A stretch of DNA of 64,000 nt from Cycloclasticus sp. symbiont of Bathymodiolus heckerae (GCA_002101235.1 LWTL01000118.1:1-64000); one strand, 5' to 3'; shown: positions 1 through 12,488, counted from the first letter of the stretch. Made by a program: numbers and translations. Notes: generated by a model from the sequence alone, not told the origin.

Positions 1-47
1 ACTTCCTACTAACGGGCCGGGCTTGTCCAACAATCTAACCTTGTTCG

Positions 48-560
48 TTAGGGTTTATATCGCTCAATTCCATTTTTAATCTTTTTAGTAATTGCTTTAA
101 TTCCACGCTCAGTTACCTTTCTATGGCTACCTTTTAATTCTATTTCATAACGAGCGACAAGACTTTTTGTTTTAACATTTACCAAATTAACCATAATATA
201 TGAGTATAGAAAACTTGGTTTACTATGTTGTCCAACAATTACCCATTTAGCACCAACCTTTTCACCAAGAGAGGCTGCAATATCATGAAATTTATACAAA
301 TAACCAAGACCAGCATTTTCAAGAGCATAGTCTTTAGTGCTTATCTGAATAATTTCATATTCATCAAGATTTTTAATTGCACTTTCAAGTAAAGGTTTAA
401 ATGAAGCTGTACGAATAATTTCATCAGGAGTATTTGGTAATGAAGTAATGTCATTTAGTTCAAAATCAAACACAGCAATTCTAGTTATTTCAGTTGCTAC
501 AACATTAAATGCTATTCCAAAAAATAATGCTGTTCCTAAGCTAATTTTTTTCAGGTTCAT
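48..560 (-). CDS. small secreted protein (DUF2380/DUF3280-like), apparent integron cassette gene
   Basis: ORF with signal peptide; ATG at 558-560 (MNLKKISLGTALFFG...). The stop codon TAA lies inside CCCTAAC, as is typical of cassette ORFs. Family name is tentative. Confidence 0.6.
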   Translation of the reverse strand: MNLKKISLGTALFFGIAFNVVATEITRIAVFDFELNDITSLPNTPDEIIRTASFKPLLESAIKNLDEYEIIQISTKDYALENAGLGYLYKFHDIAASLGEKVGAKWVIVGQHSKPSFLYSYIMVNLVNVKTKSLVARYEIELKGSHRKVTERGIKAITKKIKNGIERYKP

Positions 561-578
561 TTTAATACCTTTTTGAAA

Positions 579-707
579 CCCTAACGCCAAATTCAGTGGC
601 CGCTGGCAGATGTACGATGAACTTTGCAAACACACTGAACTATGATAAAAAACGACCTCTGGGAAAAAGTGGTGCTGCCAGCGGTCAACTGGAATTTTTG
701 GTTGGAC
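579..707 (-). other. integron attC recombination site (VCR-like length, 129 bp)
   Basis: Minus strand: R''=GTCCAAC (matches RYYYAAC), R'=GTTAGGG. The arms GTCCAACCAAAAATTCCAGTTGACCGCTGGCAG and CTGCCAGCGGCCACTGAATTTGGCGTTAGGG form a long imperfect stem with a 10-bp perfect core. Confidence 0.7.
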
Positions 708-859
708 GAAGCCGCTATAAACCCTCGGTTCATAACGTCTGCATTACTACAGCGCTTAGAGCTTAAGGAGTTGCAGTTACTTCGACTCAAATCCGATGGC
801 TCTTCACTGGGTAAGATAGTCAACTATCTCTCGATCTACCTACCTTCAATACAACAACA

Positions 860-1120
860 AATTACGATGAGAATATTGGGCTTCGGTGGTCGCGGGCACC
901 TTACCCCTTTGTTGCCGCCTTACGAAGGTTCACTTTCGTTTAGGTGACCGATTTGGCTAGAGCTTCCTTCAGATTCCGCATTGGCTCCCAGTAACCGTGG
1001 TTCCCTGTTGGGTAGCTACTGGAGGTTTCTTTGGACACCCTTGCTTTCGCCTACTTTTTCCCTTCTCACAGGGCAAAGGCTGGACTTTCACCAGCTAGCT
1101 GGCAATCATGCCAGTCACAC
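860..1120 (-). mobile_element. group II intron fragment (5' ribozyme part, no RT)
   Basis: Minus strand starts GTGTGACTGGCATGATTGCCAGCTAGCTGGTGAAAGTCCAG..., a typical GUGYG 5' end with a GGTGAAAGTCC segment. No reverse transcriptase ORF follows. Confidence 0.5.
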
Positions 1121-1339
1121 CACAAGCTTAAAAATACTCCTGAGCTTCGCGTTATACTGGAGAAGTGTGTTATATAATCCAAAAAAGTCATTTCACATAT
1201 TTTATAATTCAATATTGGCTATAAAAGCCCCTATAAAACAACAGGATAAATATTGGCTCGAAAAATACCTTGATATTTATTGAGAATTCACAGTTCTAAT
1301 GATAATAAAATAAAATAATCTTAAACTAAGGAGTAAGAA

Positions 1340-1687
1340 GTGAGAAAAAACCATAAAATTATTCAGAAAATATTTGTATCAATGGCATTATCATTGATAT
1401 TAATCGTACCAGCTTACGCTGATATTAATAATAAAAAACAAGAAAACCATGATACTTTAATAAGTAAATTTGTAAAAAACTCATACATTGTTACTTTTCA
1501 AAAACCAGAAAAAGGATTTTCACCTCTTATTGAAATTCCAAACAAAGCAAATAGAGGTATTACTCTGGATTCTTTCGGAGAGCATAGTTCATGGCAAACC
1601 AGACAAGAAATAGCAGATAAAATTAATCTTAAAGGAGAAATTGGCTACCATTTTAAGACGGGACACCCAGCAATTTCAGTGGGTTAG
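1340..1687 (+). pseudogene. small secreted protein, 3' end disrupted by the adjacent transposase fragment
   Basis: RBS aaggag, GTG start, signal peptide (IFVSMALSLILIVPAYA). Its C-terminus overlaps the DUF6399 transposase end. Confidence 0.4.
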
Positions 1688-2383
1688 AAATGACTCGTTC
1701 TCGTCCCTTACGGGGCAATGGTAATTCGCCCATTTCATCTAATAGCCATGAAAATAAACCTGGAAACTCTATATCAAATAAACGCGTTGCGGCTGTTGTG
1801 CCGTCTTCTCGTTTGATGCCGTAATTATGAATCACTGTTAATGCTTTTAATCGTTTTTCGCTTAAACCACGCCCATTATGATACATCTGCGATAAACAAC
1901 CGTTACGACCTTCAACCGCTGATGAGCTGCGGTGAAACTGCCTCACCATATTTTCTGCCCATGTGAGCCAACGCTCCATCTCGCTTATCGACAATGACTC
2001 GCTAAAAGGGTGAACTTTAATCTCTATAGATGCCTGCTCCCATGCCTTACGGCACTTTTTCTTGGCTTTAGGCTTCTTGCTTTGCTCCATTTTATGGTGC
2101 CAGTAAACCACAGGCAATAAACAGCTTGTCAACCCTTGAGCGGTCTCTTTGTCAGTTGCTAAACCTTGCAGGCTTTCCCATACCAGAAGCCACCAGAACG
2201 TCACTGAAATGGCTAAAGGTTGAAACTGGTTGCGAAACTTTCGCATGACCTTACGACTATCTTTGATGCCTTTACTTTGTGCTATTCTTTCAAACAGTTG
2301 CGCTCTATTTTCAAGCCTTCCTTCAATTTTTTCAGCATCGTTAATCCTATTATCATTGATTGAAAACGGGTGAACTTCTTCAC
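1653..2383 (-). pseudogene. DUF6399-type transposase, C-terminal fragment
   Basis: The open frame continues upstream of the 2246 ATG (GEEVHPFSINDNRINDAEKIEGRLENRAQLFERIAQ...) up to the IS inverted repeat at 2384. Contains RSSSAVEGRNGCLSQMYHNGRGL. Confidence 0.6.
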
Positions 2384-3949
2384 CTGAAGTTTCCTAGAAA
2401 TTCATCAAGCGACCATGCGCAATAAAACGGTTATCACCGAATTTACAGGGGAGCTGCTGTATTTGGGGCAAACCCTTTCAAAATTCGGATCCAAAGCCGC
2501 TTCGGCAATGATGCGCCGGATGTCTGAAAAGGCAAAACTGGTTCGCCCCTTCACTTTGTGTCGACGTTCCGGATCGGCTTTTAAACGATCCGCGTAAATC
2601 CATGTCAACGTTGTTGCCATCATACAGAAGTTCAAATGGTTGGTCACTGCCTGTGCATTACGGCACTGGCTTTTCTGGCTCCCTATGTCTTGCTTGAGCT
2701 CTTTGAACCCGGATTCTATTTTCCACCTCGCCCCGTAGTACTCAATGATTTGTGCAACTGATAAATCTAAATCAGTCGTAAACAAAGCAACCCATTGTGT
2801 GCGACGAAAAACCCAAACAACCTGAACGGGACGTTTCAATGTTTTCAGCATAACAACACGATTATAAGCTCTGACTTCACGCTGTTTCCCATAGAGATTC
2901 ACAGTGTAAGATTGAGCTTCTTTTTGTACTGTTTTTGCCATGTCTGTGGCTGATCCCAGGCGTTGACCATACTTTTTATTCCGGCCCCGTTGCCCTGATT
3001 TTCTTTTTTCTGGACGGTCGTACAGGACATTATTACACCGTAACCGGGAGAGCATATTAAATCGTCTTCCGATGGTTTTATAAACTGGCTTCCATAGGCC
3101 ATTATTGCCAAACCAGCTATCAGTACCTGCCAATAGGGGGATGGTGGAAAAATGTTCTGCAATTTCAATCAGCATTTGAGCCGCCTGAGCCATCTTGGTC
3201 TGGAAAGGCACCACTTCACCTCTTATCGTGGCTGTCTCTTTTTTTGCCTGAATTGTTTTTAAGGGCAGATAAAACCGAAAATCTAAAAATAAGCAAGCCC
3301 AGCGCCCTTTGACTTGTTTCAGCAACCCCACCGATACAATATTTTGTGCCCATGGGTATTTGCTTTGATTCGATTTAGCCGCGTGGTCAAAAATTGCTTC
3401 ACAACCGAATATTTTCTTGCCTACTTTAGTGATAATGGAGTCATCCAGAGCAACCAATATGCGGCCATCAGTTTCAGGAGACGGGATTAGCCCCCAGATA
3501 GTTTGCCATAGCCCAGCCCACGGTAGAGTTGGAGAGGCCATGAAAGTGTAAAAGCGCTTATTCTTGACCTCAAACCCAAACAGCGTATCAAGGCAACGCC
3601 AAAGATTAGATGTCATCGACGACGTAAAGGGAACGATAATGGACAGGATCGTGTAAACAAACAGAGAGGCTCGTTCACGGCCTAAAGTGGTTTCGGAAAA
3701 ATGATCTTGAAGCGGGAGTAAAATATCGCGTAGAATGAACATGAATGAGGCCATTTTGTTTGTATAATCAATGAGTTAACATCTTTTATTATACAGTAAA
3801 AACAGGTCTCATTCATCATTAACCTGTTGTTTTTAAAATATATTATTGTCTTTTTTAAAATAAATTTCGACTATATTAGTGAATGATAATATTTTCCGAA
3901 AATAAGCTATCACTAATATTCTTATACGTTAAAAACTAGGAAACTTCAG
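2384..3949 (-). mobile_element. IS4/IS701-like insertion sequence
   Basis: Perfect 14-bp terminal inverted repeats CTGAAGTTTCCTAG (2384-2397) and CTAGGAAACTTCAG (3936-3949) flank a full-length DDE transposase. Confidence 0.85.
2405..3754 (-). CDS. IS4-like DDE transposase
   Basis: 449 aa; DDSIITKVGKKIFGCE..., Y-x2-R-WKIESGFKELKQDIG motif. Confidence 0.85.
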   Translation of the reverse strand: MASFMFILRDILLPLQDHFSETTLGRERASLFVYTILSIIVPFTSSMTSNLWRCLDTLFGFEVKNKRFYTFMASPTLPWAGLWQTIWGLIPSPETDGRILVALDDSIITKVGKKIFGCEAIFDHAAKSNQSKYPWAQNIVSVGLLKQVKGRWACLFLDFRFYLPLKTIQAKKETATIRGEVVPFQTKMAQAAQMLIEIAEHFSTIPLLAGTDSWFGNNGLWKPVYKTIGRRFNMLSRLRCNNVLYDRPEKRKSGQRGRNKKYGQRLGSATDMAKTVQKEAQSYTVNLYGKQREVRAYNRVVMLKTLKRPVQVVWVFRRTQWVALFTTDLDLSVAQIIEYYGARWKIESGFKELKQDIGSQKSQCRNAQAVTNHLNFCMMATTLTWIYADRLKADPERRHKVKGRTSFAFSDIRRIIAEAALDPNFERVCPKYSSSPVNSVITVLLRMVA

Positions 3950-3950
3950 A

Positions 3951-5012
3951 TTAGAGAATATACACGCTGCTAATGACCGTATAATAAAAACTATGGATAA
4001 GATGGAACTCCCAAATATATACCGTCGATCTCAGGACAAACTCCATACAGCCAGTGACGGCCAAAAATTTGAAGTCCGCACAGATTCACTTAATGCCAAC
4101 CACTCTTTTAAATATTTTGGTAAGGGCCAAGGCGTAAGTGCTTATACTTTCATTGATGAACGCGGTTTACTTTGGCATTCTCTTGTGATCAGTGCTGCTG
4201 AACGAGAAAGTGCTTATGTCATCGATGGTTTAATGCATAATGACGTAGTTAAAAGTGACATTCATTCAACTGACACCCATGGTTATAGCGAAGCCATTTT
4301 TGCAACTACTCATTTGCTGGGATTTTCCTATGCTCCACGCATTAAGAACCTAAAGAAACAGAGCCTTTACATTTTTAAATCGCATAAAAAAACAGATCAA
4401 TCAGAGTGGAAAATTACGCCAGATAAATATATCAATGAGAAAATCATTGAAGATAACTGGGATGATATTTTGCGTTTGATTACAACAATCAAGCTCAAAG
4501 AAACCACTGCATCAGATATATTTCGGCGGATGAATTCTTATTCTAAGGAAAATGACTTATACAAAGCATTGAAAGCGTTCGGACAGATTATTAAATCACT
4601 TTTCATTCTACGATATCTTGATGAACTTGAATTACGGCAGGCTATTGAAAAACAACTTAACAAGGTGGAGTTAGCAAACCGATTTACCCGTGCTGTCGCG
4701 GTTGGAAATCCAAGAGAATATACTCAAGCTGAAAAAGAGGATCAGGAAATAGCGGAAAGTTGTAATCGACTTATCAAAAACTCTATCATTTGTTGGAATT
4801 ATTTGTATTTAACTCAAAAACTTAGTCGGATGAAAAACAAAGAATCAAAGGATCGACTGCTAATAGCCATAACTACTCACTCTGTTATTTCATGGGCTCA
4901 CATTAATCTGTTGGGTGAATATGATTTTTCAGATGAAAAACTCCAAGATTCTGTTGGGATTCTTCCTCCTAAAACGAGCCGCATAAAAGAGCATGAAATT
5001 GGGAGTAGCTAA
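3951..5012 (+). pseudogene. tnpA: Tn3-family transposase TnpA, C-terminal fragment
   Basis: SDGQKFEVRTDSLNANHSFKYFGKGQGVSAYTFIDERG...AYVIDGLMHNDVVKSDIHSTDTHGYSEAIFATTHLLGFSYAPRI is a Tn3 DDE signature. The frame is open right up to the IS end at 3949. Confidence 0.85.
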
Positions 5013-5780
5013 AATACATGCAAGATACAACCAACAATGGCTAACAAAAATTCCTATGTCGCGTTTGGTACCTTTATGCAGAAAGACCCATGAGTGTATC
5101 AATTCTCAGGCAATAGTTAAGGACACTTCGTTGAGCTTAACAAAAGTCTTGTTTCCTGTTTTCGTTAATAACAGGGTGCTAAATGTAGTTTGTATAGAAA
5201 GAGAAGGCTACACAAAGAAAATAGAAAAACATTTGACTCACACTTATCCGAACTACTGTTAGAAGAAGAGGGTGAAGAAAAGAGCGGTGATGAAGTAACC
5301 CAAAAGGAACGCCGAGCAGTACAGGAGTTCGATGGTCACTGGCTGAGTGTTCTCGACATTGATTTCTTTAAGTCTGTAAATGATAACTTCGGTCACGTTT
5401 ATGGTGATGAAGTCTTGTTAATATTTTCTAATATCATGACGAAGTCATTTAGGAGCGGAGATATCTTATTTCGCTATGGTGGCGAAGAGTTCGTAGTTGT
5501 CTTAGCACCTACCAAATGTGAAGATGCTACCAAGGTATTTGAGAGGTTTAGGCTAGCAGTTGAGGCCTATGATTTCCCGAAAGTAGGAAAAATAACGGTT
5601 AGCATCGGTATGGCGTCTCTAGGTGATAAGAATCATCCAACAACGATACTTGGTTATGCAGATGAGGCCCTTTATTACGCAAAAGGCAACGGTAGAAACC
5701 AAGTTCAAAACTATCACACTTTAATCGACGCAAACCTATTGAAAGCGAAAACAATTGATACGGATGTCGAATTATTCTAA
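4993..5780 (+). pseudogene. diguanylate cyclase (GGDEF), frameshifted/deleted N-terminal part
   Basis: NRKTFDSHL...WLSVLDIDFFKSVNDNFGHVYGDEVLL...FRYGGEEFVVVLAP in one frame; upstream coding (FVNNRVLNVVCIERE) is in another frame, and the usual DxLTGL start of the domain is missing. Confidence 0.6.
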
Positions 5781-5867
5781 GAAAAAACAGCCTTAAAAAT
5801 AGAATGTCGTAAATGGAATGGTTTTCTTGCGGTTTATTACTGAAAGAATGAGGGAGGTAAAACCAAT

Positions 5868-5891
5868 AAAAGCCCTTTAAACAAGGGTTTT
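5868..5891. terminator. rho-independent terminator-like hairpin
   Basis: aaaagccctttaaacaagggtttt. Confidence 0.5.
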
Positions 5892-5925
5892 GCGGCTTGT
5901 TTCAGCTTAATACTGAAAGCTTAAT

Positions 5926-6010
5926 TGGTACCGAGGGCCGGAATCGAACCGGCACTTCCGAAGAAACCGGATTTTGAATCCGGCGCGTCTACCAGTTCCG
6001 CCACCCCGGC
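5926..6010 (-). tRNA. tRNA-Leu (CAA)
   Basis: GCCGGGGTGGCGGAACTGGTAGACGCGCCGGATTCAAAATCCGG...GGTTCGATTCCGGCCCTCGGTACCA. Confidence 0.97.
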
Positions 6011-6124
6011 CAAATAAGAGATGGCATTATAGACAGTTTCATATTTAAACTCTATTGTAATTTTTAATTTAATAGCTTCTTTTGCACTCGCTGATGATCT
6101 TAGTTCCTGTTAATATCTTTCGCC

Positions 6125-8270
<2,146 letters not shown>

Positions 8271-8368
8271 TACGCAATTACTTCAATAATTTTTGGTGAG
8301 GGGTGTTTAACCTCTCGCTTTAACACACTAACTGTCTTACAAGGCAGCACAAATAAATAGGATTAATA

Positions 8369-8749
8369 ATGTTAGATTTTTTAATATCAAGCGCACATGC
8401 CGCTGAAGAAGTAGCTGTTGCGGCTGCTCAAACAACGACTGACGCAGCGGAAGCTGGGCCAGGTTTTGAAGGTTTGATTTTCCCTGTTGCGCTAATTGCG
8501 ATCTTTTACTTCTTGTTAATTCGCCCGCAACAAAAGCGTAACAATGAACACAAGAAAATGGTGGGCGACGCAAAAAAAGGTGATGAAATTGTTACTAGTG
8601 GCGGCGTACTAGGAAAAATTACTGAAGTAGGCGATCATTTTATGACGCTTGAAATTGGTCCGAATATGTCCGTACAGGTCATAAAGTCATCTATTTCATC
8701 CGTCATGCCAAAAGGAACGTATAAATCCGCTGGCAAAGCTAAAAAATAA
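8369..8749 (+). CDS. yajC: preprotein translocase subunit YajC
   Basis: LLIRPQQKRNNEHKKM; upstream of secD. Confidence 0.97.
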   Translation: MLDFLISSAHAAEEVAVAAAQTTTDAAEAGPGFEGLIFPVALIAIFYFLLIRPQQKRNNEHKKMVGDAKKGDEIVTSGGVLGKITEVGDHFMTLEIGPNMSVQVIKSSISSVMPKGTYKSAGKAKK

Positions 8750-8770
8750 ACTGTTAAACGAGTTGTAATC

Positions 8771-10630
8771 ATGATGAATCATTTTCCTGCTTGGAAAAAT
8801 TTGCTGATAGGAATAGCGTTACTAATCGCTGTAGTTTATGCTGCGCCAAACCTTTATGGCGATGACCCTTCTGTTCAAATTTCACCCTTACGTGGTGCAG
8901 TTATTAACAGTAGTTTACTGGGCGATGTAAAAGAAAAATTACAAAGCAACAATATCATTCCGTTAAAAGAAGAGCTCTCTGCGGATCAAATTTTATTGCG
9001 CTTTAGTAATACGAATGACCAACTCAGCGCGTCAGATATTATTAAGGATGTATTGGGTAACAACTATGTTGTTGCGTTAAATTTAGCGCCAGCAACACCT
9101 CAGTGGTTACGCTCATTGAATGCAGCTCCTATGTATTTAGGGTTGGATTTACGTGGTGGTGTACATTTCTTACTTGAAGTTGATATGCAAGCGGCTGAAA
9201 AGCAAGCTGTTAACCGTAGTGCCACGGATATTCGTCAATACTTGCGCGAAAATAAGTTGCGCTATTTAAGTGTGCTTGTGAACGGTGGAACGGTTCGAAT
9301 TAAATTCAGGAACCAAGATATACACGATGCCGCTTTAAGTAAATTATCATCACAGTTCCGTACGTGGGAGTTTGAAGCAGATTCAGCGAATGCATCCGCA
9401 CCGACAGTTAAGGCGAGAATGTCGGCTAAAGAGCTAGTAAATATTAAAAAATATGCTGTTCAGCAAAACATTATCACGCTTAAAAATCGTGTGAATGAGC
9501 TAGGTGTAGCAGAACCTGTTATTCAGCGGCAAGGTGAAAATCGTATCGTTGTTGAGTTGCCTGGCATACAAGACACAGCCCGTGCGAAGGAAATTTTAGG
9601 TGCCACAGCAACGCTTGAGTATCACATGGTTGATACTCAGCACAGTGTATCCGCCGCAATATCAGGTAGAGTTCCATTAGGAGCGAAGCTTTATAATAAG
9701 CGTGAGGGCGGTAAGATCCTGCTGAAAAAACAAATTATTGTAACGGGCAGTGAGATTATTGATGCGTCATCCGGCATTGAAAGCGACACAGGATCGGCCA
9801 TGGTGTCAGTTTCATTAGATGGCCCTGGTGGCAAGAAAATGAGCAAAACCACTCGTGAGAATATTGGCAAGCCGATGGCTGTTGTATTTATTGAAAATAG
9901 AACAGAAACTAAAATTGTTGATGGTAAGCCAGTTCGTTATAAAACGGTTGTTGAAGAAGTGATCAATGTAGCAACGATTCGCGGACACTTTAGCAATCGT
10001 TTCCAAACAACCGGTTTGGATAACTCTTCAGAAGCTCGCGATTTAGCTTTGTTGTTACGCGCAGGTGCATTAGCGGCTCCGATAGATATTGTTGAAGAAC
10101 GTACAGTTGGCCCGAGTTTGGGGCAAGATAATATTGATATGGGTTTTAACTCTGTCTTAATTGGTTTTGCACTGGTTCTTATCTTTATGGCCGTGTATTA
10201 CAAAACATTTGGACTTTTTGCGGATATAGCCTTAGCAACTAACTTGATTTTCATTATTGCTATCCTATCTTTATTGCAAGCAACACTAACGTTACCTGGT
10301 ATTGCCGGTATCGTCTTAACAGTGGGTATGGCAGTTGATGCGAACGTGTTGATTTTTGAACGTATAAAAGAAGAACTGAGAAATGGCAATTCACCGCAAG
10401 CTAGTATTCACGCGGGTTATGAGAAAGCATTTTCAACCATTGCTGATGCTAATGTAACGACACTTATTGCAGCCGTTATTTTGTTTGGCTTTGGAACAGG
10501 GCCGATTAAAGGTTTTGCTATTACCCTTAGTATCGGTATTTTGACATCAATGTTTACCGCTATTGTAGGTACTAGAGCATTAGTAAATGCTACCTACGGC
10601 AGCGCTCAAATAGATAAGTTGAAGATTTAA
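8771..10630 (+). CDS. secD: protein translocase subunit SecD
   Basis: LGLDLRGGVHFLLEVD, GMAVDANVLIFERIKEELRNG. Confidence 0.98.
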   Translation: MMNHFPAWKNLLIGIALLIAVVYAAPNLYGDDPSVQISPLRGAVINSSLLGDVKEKLQSNNIIPLKEELSADQILLRFSNTNDQLSASDIIKDVLGNNYVVALNLAPATPQWLRSLNAAPMYLGLDLRGGVHFLLEVDMQAAEKQAVNRSATDIRQYLRENKLRYLSVLVNGGTVRIKFRNQDIHDAALSKLSSQFRTWEFEADSANASAPTVKARMSAKELVNIKKYAVQQNIITLKNRVNELGVAEPVIQRQGENRIVVELPGIQDTARAKEILGATATLEYHMVDTQHSVSAAISGRVPLGAKLYNKREGGKILLKKQIIVTGSEIIDASSGIESDTGSAMVSVSLDGPGGKKMSKTTRENIGKPMAVVFIENRTETKIVDGKPVRYKTVVEEVINVATIRGHFSNRFQTTGLDNSSEARDLALLLRAGALAAPIDIVEERTVGPSLGQDNIDMGFNSVLIGFALVLIFMAVYYKTFGLFADIALATNLIFIIAILSLLQATLTLPGIAGIVLTVGMAVDANVLIFERIKEELRNGNSPQASIHAGYEKAFSTIADANVTTLIAAVILFGFGTGPIKGFAITLSIGILTSMFTAIVGTRALVNATYGSAQIDKLKI

Positions 10631-10633
10631 ATT

Positions 10634-11569
10634 ATGAGTAATCAAAACGTTATTAAAATTGATTTTCTAAGTAAACGTAAAATCGCGTTTGTTTTTTCTA
10701 TATTACTGTTGATTGTTTCGATTGGCTCTTTGGCAACTAAAGGGCTTAAAAAGGGCATTGATTTTACCGGAGGCACACTAGTTGAATTGAGCTTTTCTGA
10801 GACAGTACAACTTAAAAGCTTAAGAGATTTATTAAATGAGGCGGGGTTTAAGGGTGCAGTTGTTCAACATTTTGGTTCTTCGAAAGAAGTACTCATTCGT
10901 TTATTACCTGATGCCGCATTAAATACGGCAACCTTGAGTAACAAAGTCCAATCGGCTATTAATAAAAACTTTTCACAAAGTGCTGAATTAAGACGTGCAG
11001 AGTTTGTTGGTCCTCAGGTTGGCGAAGAGTTAGCAGAGGATGGTGGTTTAGCATTGCTCTATGCGCTTATTTGTATTCTTATTTATGTCACGATGAGATT
11101 TGAATATCGCTTTGCTTTAGGGTCGGTTGGAGCATTGGCACACGATGTTATTATTACATTGGGGTTCTTTTCGGTATTTCAATTCGAATTTGATTTGACC
11201 GTATTAGCGGCTATTTTGGCGGTGATTGGCTATTCGTTAAATGACACTATCGTTGTGTTTGATCGTGTTCGAGAAAATTTCAGATCAATACGCAAAGGCT
11301 CGCCAACAGACATTGTTAACATTTCATTAAACCAAACGTTAACAAGAACAGTGATGACGTCATTAACGACACTAATGGTATTGATTGCGCTGTTTATTTT
11401 AGGCGGTGAAATTATTCACGACTTTGCACTAGCTTTAATTGTTGGTGTTTTGGTCGGCACGTATTCATCTATTTACGTTGCTAGCCCAATTACGTTAGCT
11501 CTGGGTATTACTAAAACTGATTTGATTATCGTTAAGATTGATCAAGATGAACTCGACAAGATTCCATAA
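10634..11569 (+). CDS. secF: protein translocase subunit SecF
   Basis: GIDFTGGTLVELSF, GYSLNDTIVVFDRVREN. Confidence 0.98.
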   Translation: MSNQNVIKIDFLSKRKIAFVFSILLLIVSIGSLATKGLKKGIDFTGGTLVELSFSETVQLKSLRDLLNEAGFKGAVVQHFGSSKEVLIRLLPDAALNTATLSNKVQSAINKNFSQSAELRRAEFVGPQVGEELAEDGGLALLYALICILIYVTMRFEYRFALGSVGALAHDVIITLGFFSVFQFEFDLTVLAAILAVIGYSLNDTIVVFDRVRENFRSIRKGSPTDIVNISLNQTLTRTVMTSLTTLMVLIALFILGGEIIHDFALALIVGVLVGTYSSIYVASPITLALGITKTDLIIVKIDQDELDKIP

Positions 11570-11582
11570 ATAGTAATCCAAT

Positions 11583-11612
11583 AAAAAACCCGCTATTTAG
11601 CGGGTTTTTTAT
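11583..11612. terminator. bidirectional rho-independent terminator
   Basis: aaaaaacccgctatttagcgggttttttatt between convergent secF and suhB. Confidence 0.85.
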
Positions 11613-11629
11613 TGGGACTTTTTTACTGT

Positions 11630-12430
11630 TTAGCTATTAATAACCTTATCAACATGAGGTTCTACTTTATTTAATAAGGCCGCATGCATTTTAGGGTTAG
11701 CACAAATAATATTGCCGGTTTTGAAGTAGTCGTGGTTATTAGAGAAATCGGTAACAACACCACCAGCTTCTTGGATAAGTAAAATACCGGCTGCAAAATC
11801 CCAGGGCTTCAAGCCAATTTCAAAAAAACCATCTAGTTTTCCCGCCGCCACATAAGCCAAATCAAGCGATGCTGCGCCTGCACGTCTAACACCAGATGTT
11901 GACGAAAAGATGTCACGGAAAATATCTAAATAGGGCTCGATATTCTTATTGTTTTTGAATGGAAATCCCGTACCTAAGAAAGCGCCTTCAATTTTGCGTT
12001 GACGAGCAACACGAATACGGCGGTTGTTTAGCATAGCGCCTTTACCACGCGTTGCTGTAAATAAATCTTGACGGACAGGATCATAAATAACAGCTTGCTC
12101 GATAACATCACCTTTTTTTAAGGCAATGGAAACAGCGTAATGAGGAAAGCCATGTATGAAATTAGTTGTTCCATCTAGTGGATCAATAATCCAGATGTAT
12201 TCAGCATCTTCATTAAGAGATCCCGATTCTTCGGCTAGAACACCATGATCTGGGTACGCTGTAAGAAGTGTATTGATGATTTCTTCTTCAGCACGCTGGT
12301 CAATTTCTGTGGCGTAATCATTCGGGCTCTTAATCGTTATCTTAAGAGTGTCAACTGAGTCAGCGGAACGTATTATAATATCGCCTGCTTGCCTTGCTGC
12401 TCGAATTGCAATATTCAACATTGGGTGCAT
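11630..12430 (-). CDS. suhB: inositol-1-monophosphatase family protein
   Basis: MHPMLNIAIRAARQAGDIIIRS...WIIDPLDGTTNFIHGFPHYAVSIAL. The start is placed at 12430; the upstream part of the ORF is antisense to trmJ. Confidence 0.95.
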   Translation of the reverse strand: MHPMLNIAIRAARQAGDIIIRSADSVDTLKITIKSPNDYATEIDQRAEEEIINTLLTAYPDHGVLAEESGSLNEDAEYIWIIDPLDGTTNFIHGFPHYAVSIALKKGDVIEQAVIYDPVRQDLFTATRGKGAMLNNRRIRVARQRKIEGAFLGTGFPFKNNKNIEPYLDIFRDIFSSTSGVRRAGAASLDLAYVAAGKLDGFFEIGLKPWDFAAGILLIQEAGGVVTDFSNNHDYFKTGNIICANPKMHAALLNKVEPHVDKVINS

Positions 12431-12488
12431 GATTTTGCCTAGCTTTTGAGTTGGCGCAAGGATAACAGATACAGCCGGAGTATGTCTT

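Noticed and set aside
593-947. ORFs 593-823 (-) and 642-947 (+)
   Set aside because: They lie on the attC stem and group II intron DNA on opposite strands; no recognisable protein features.
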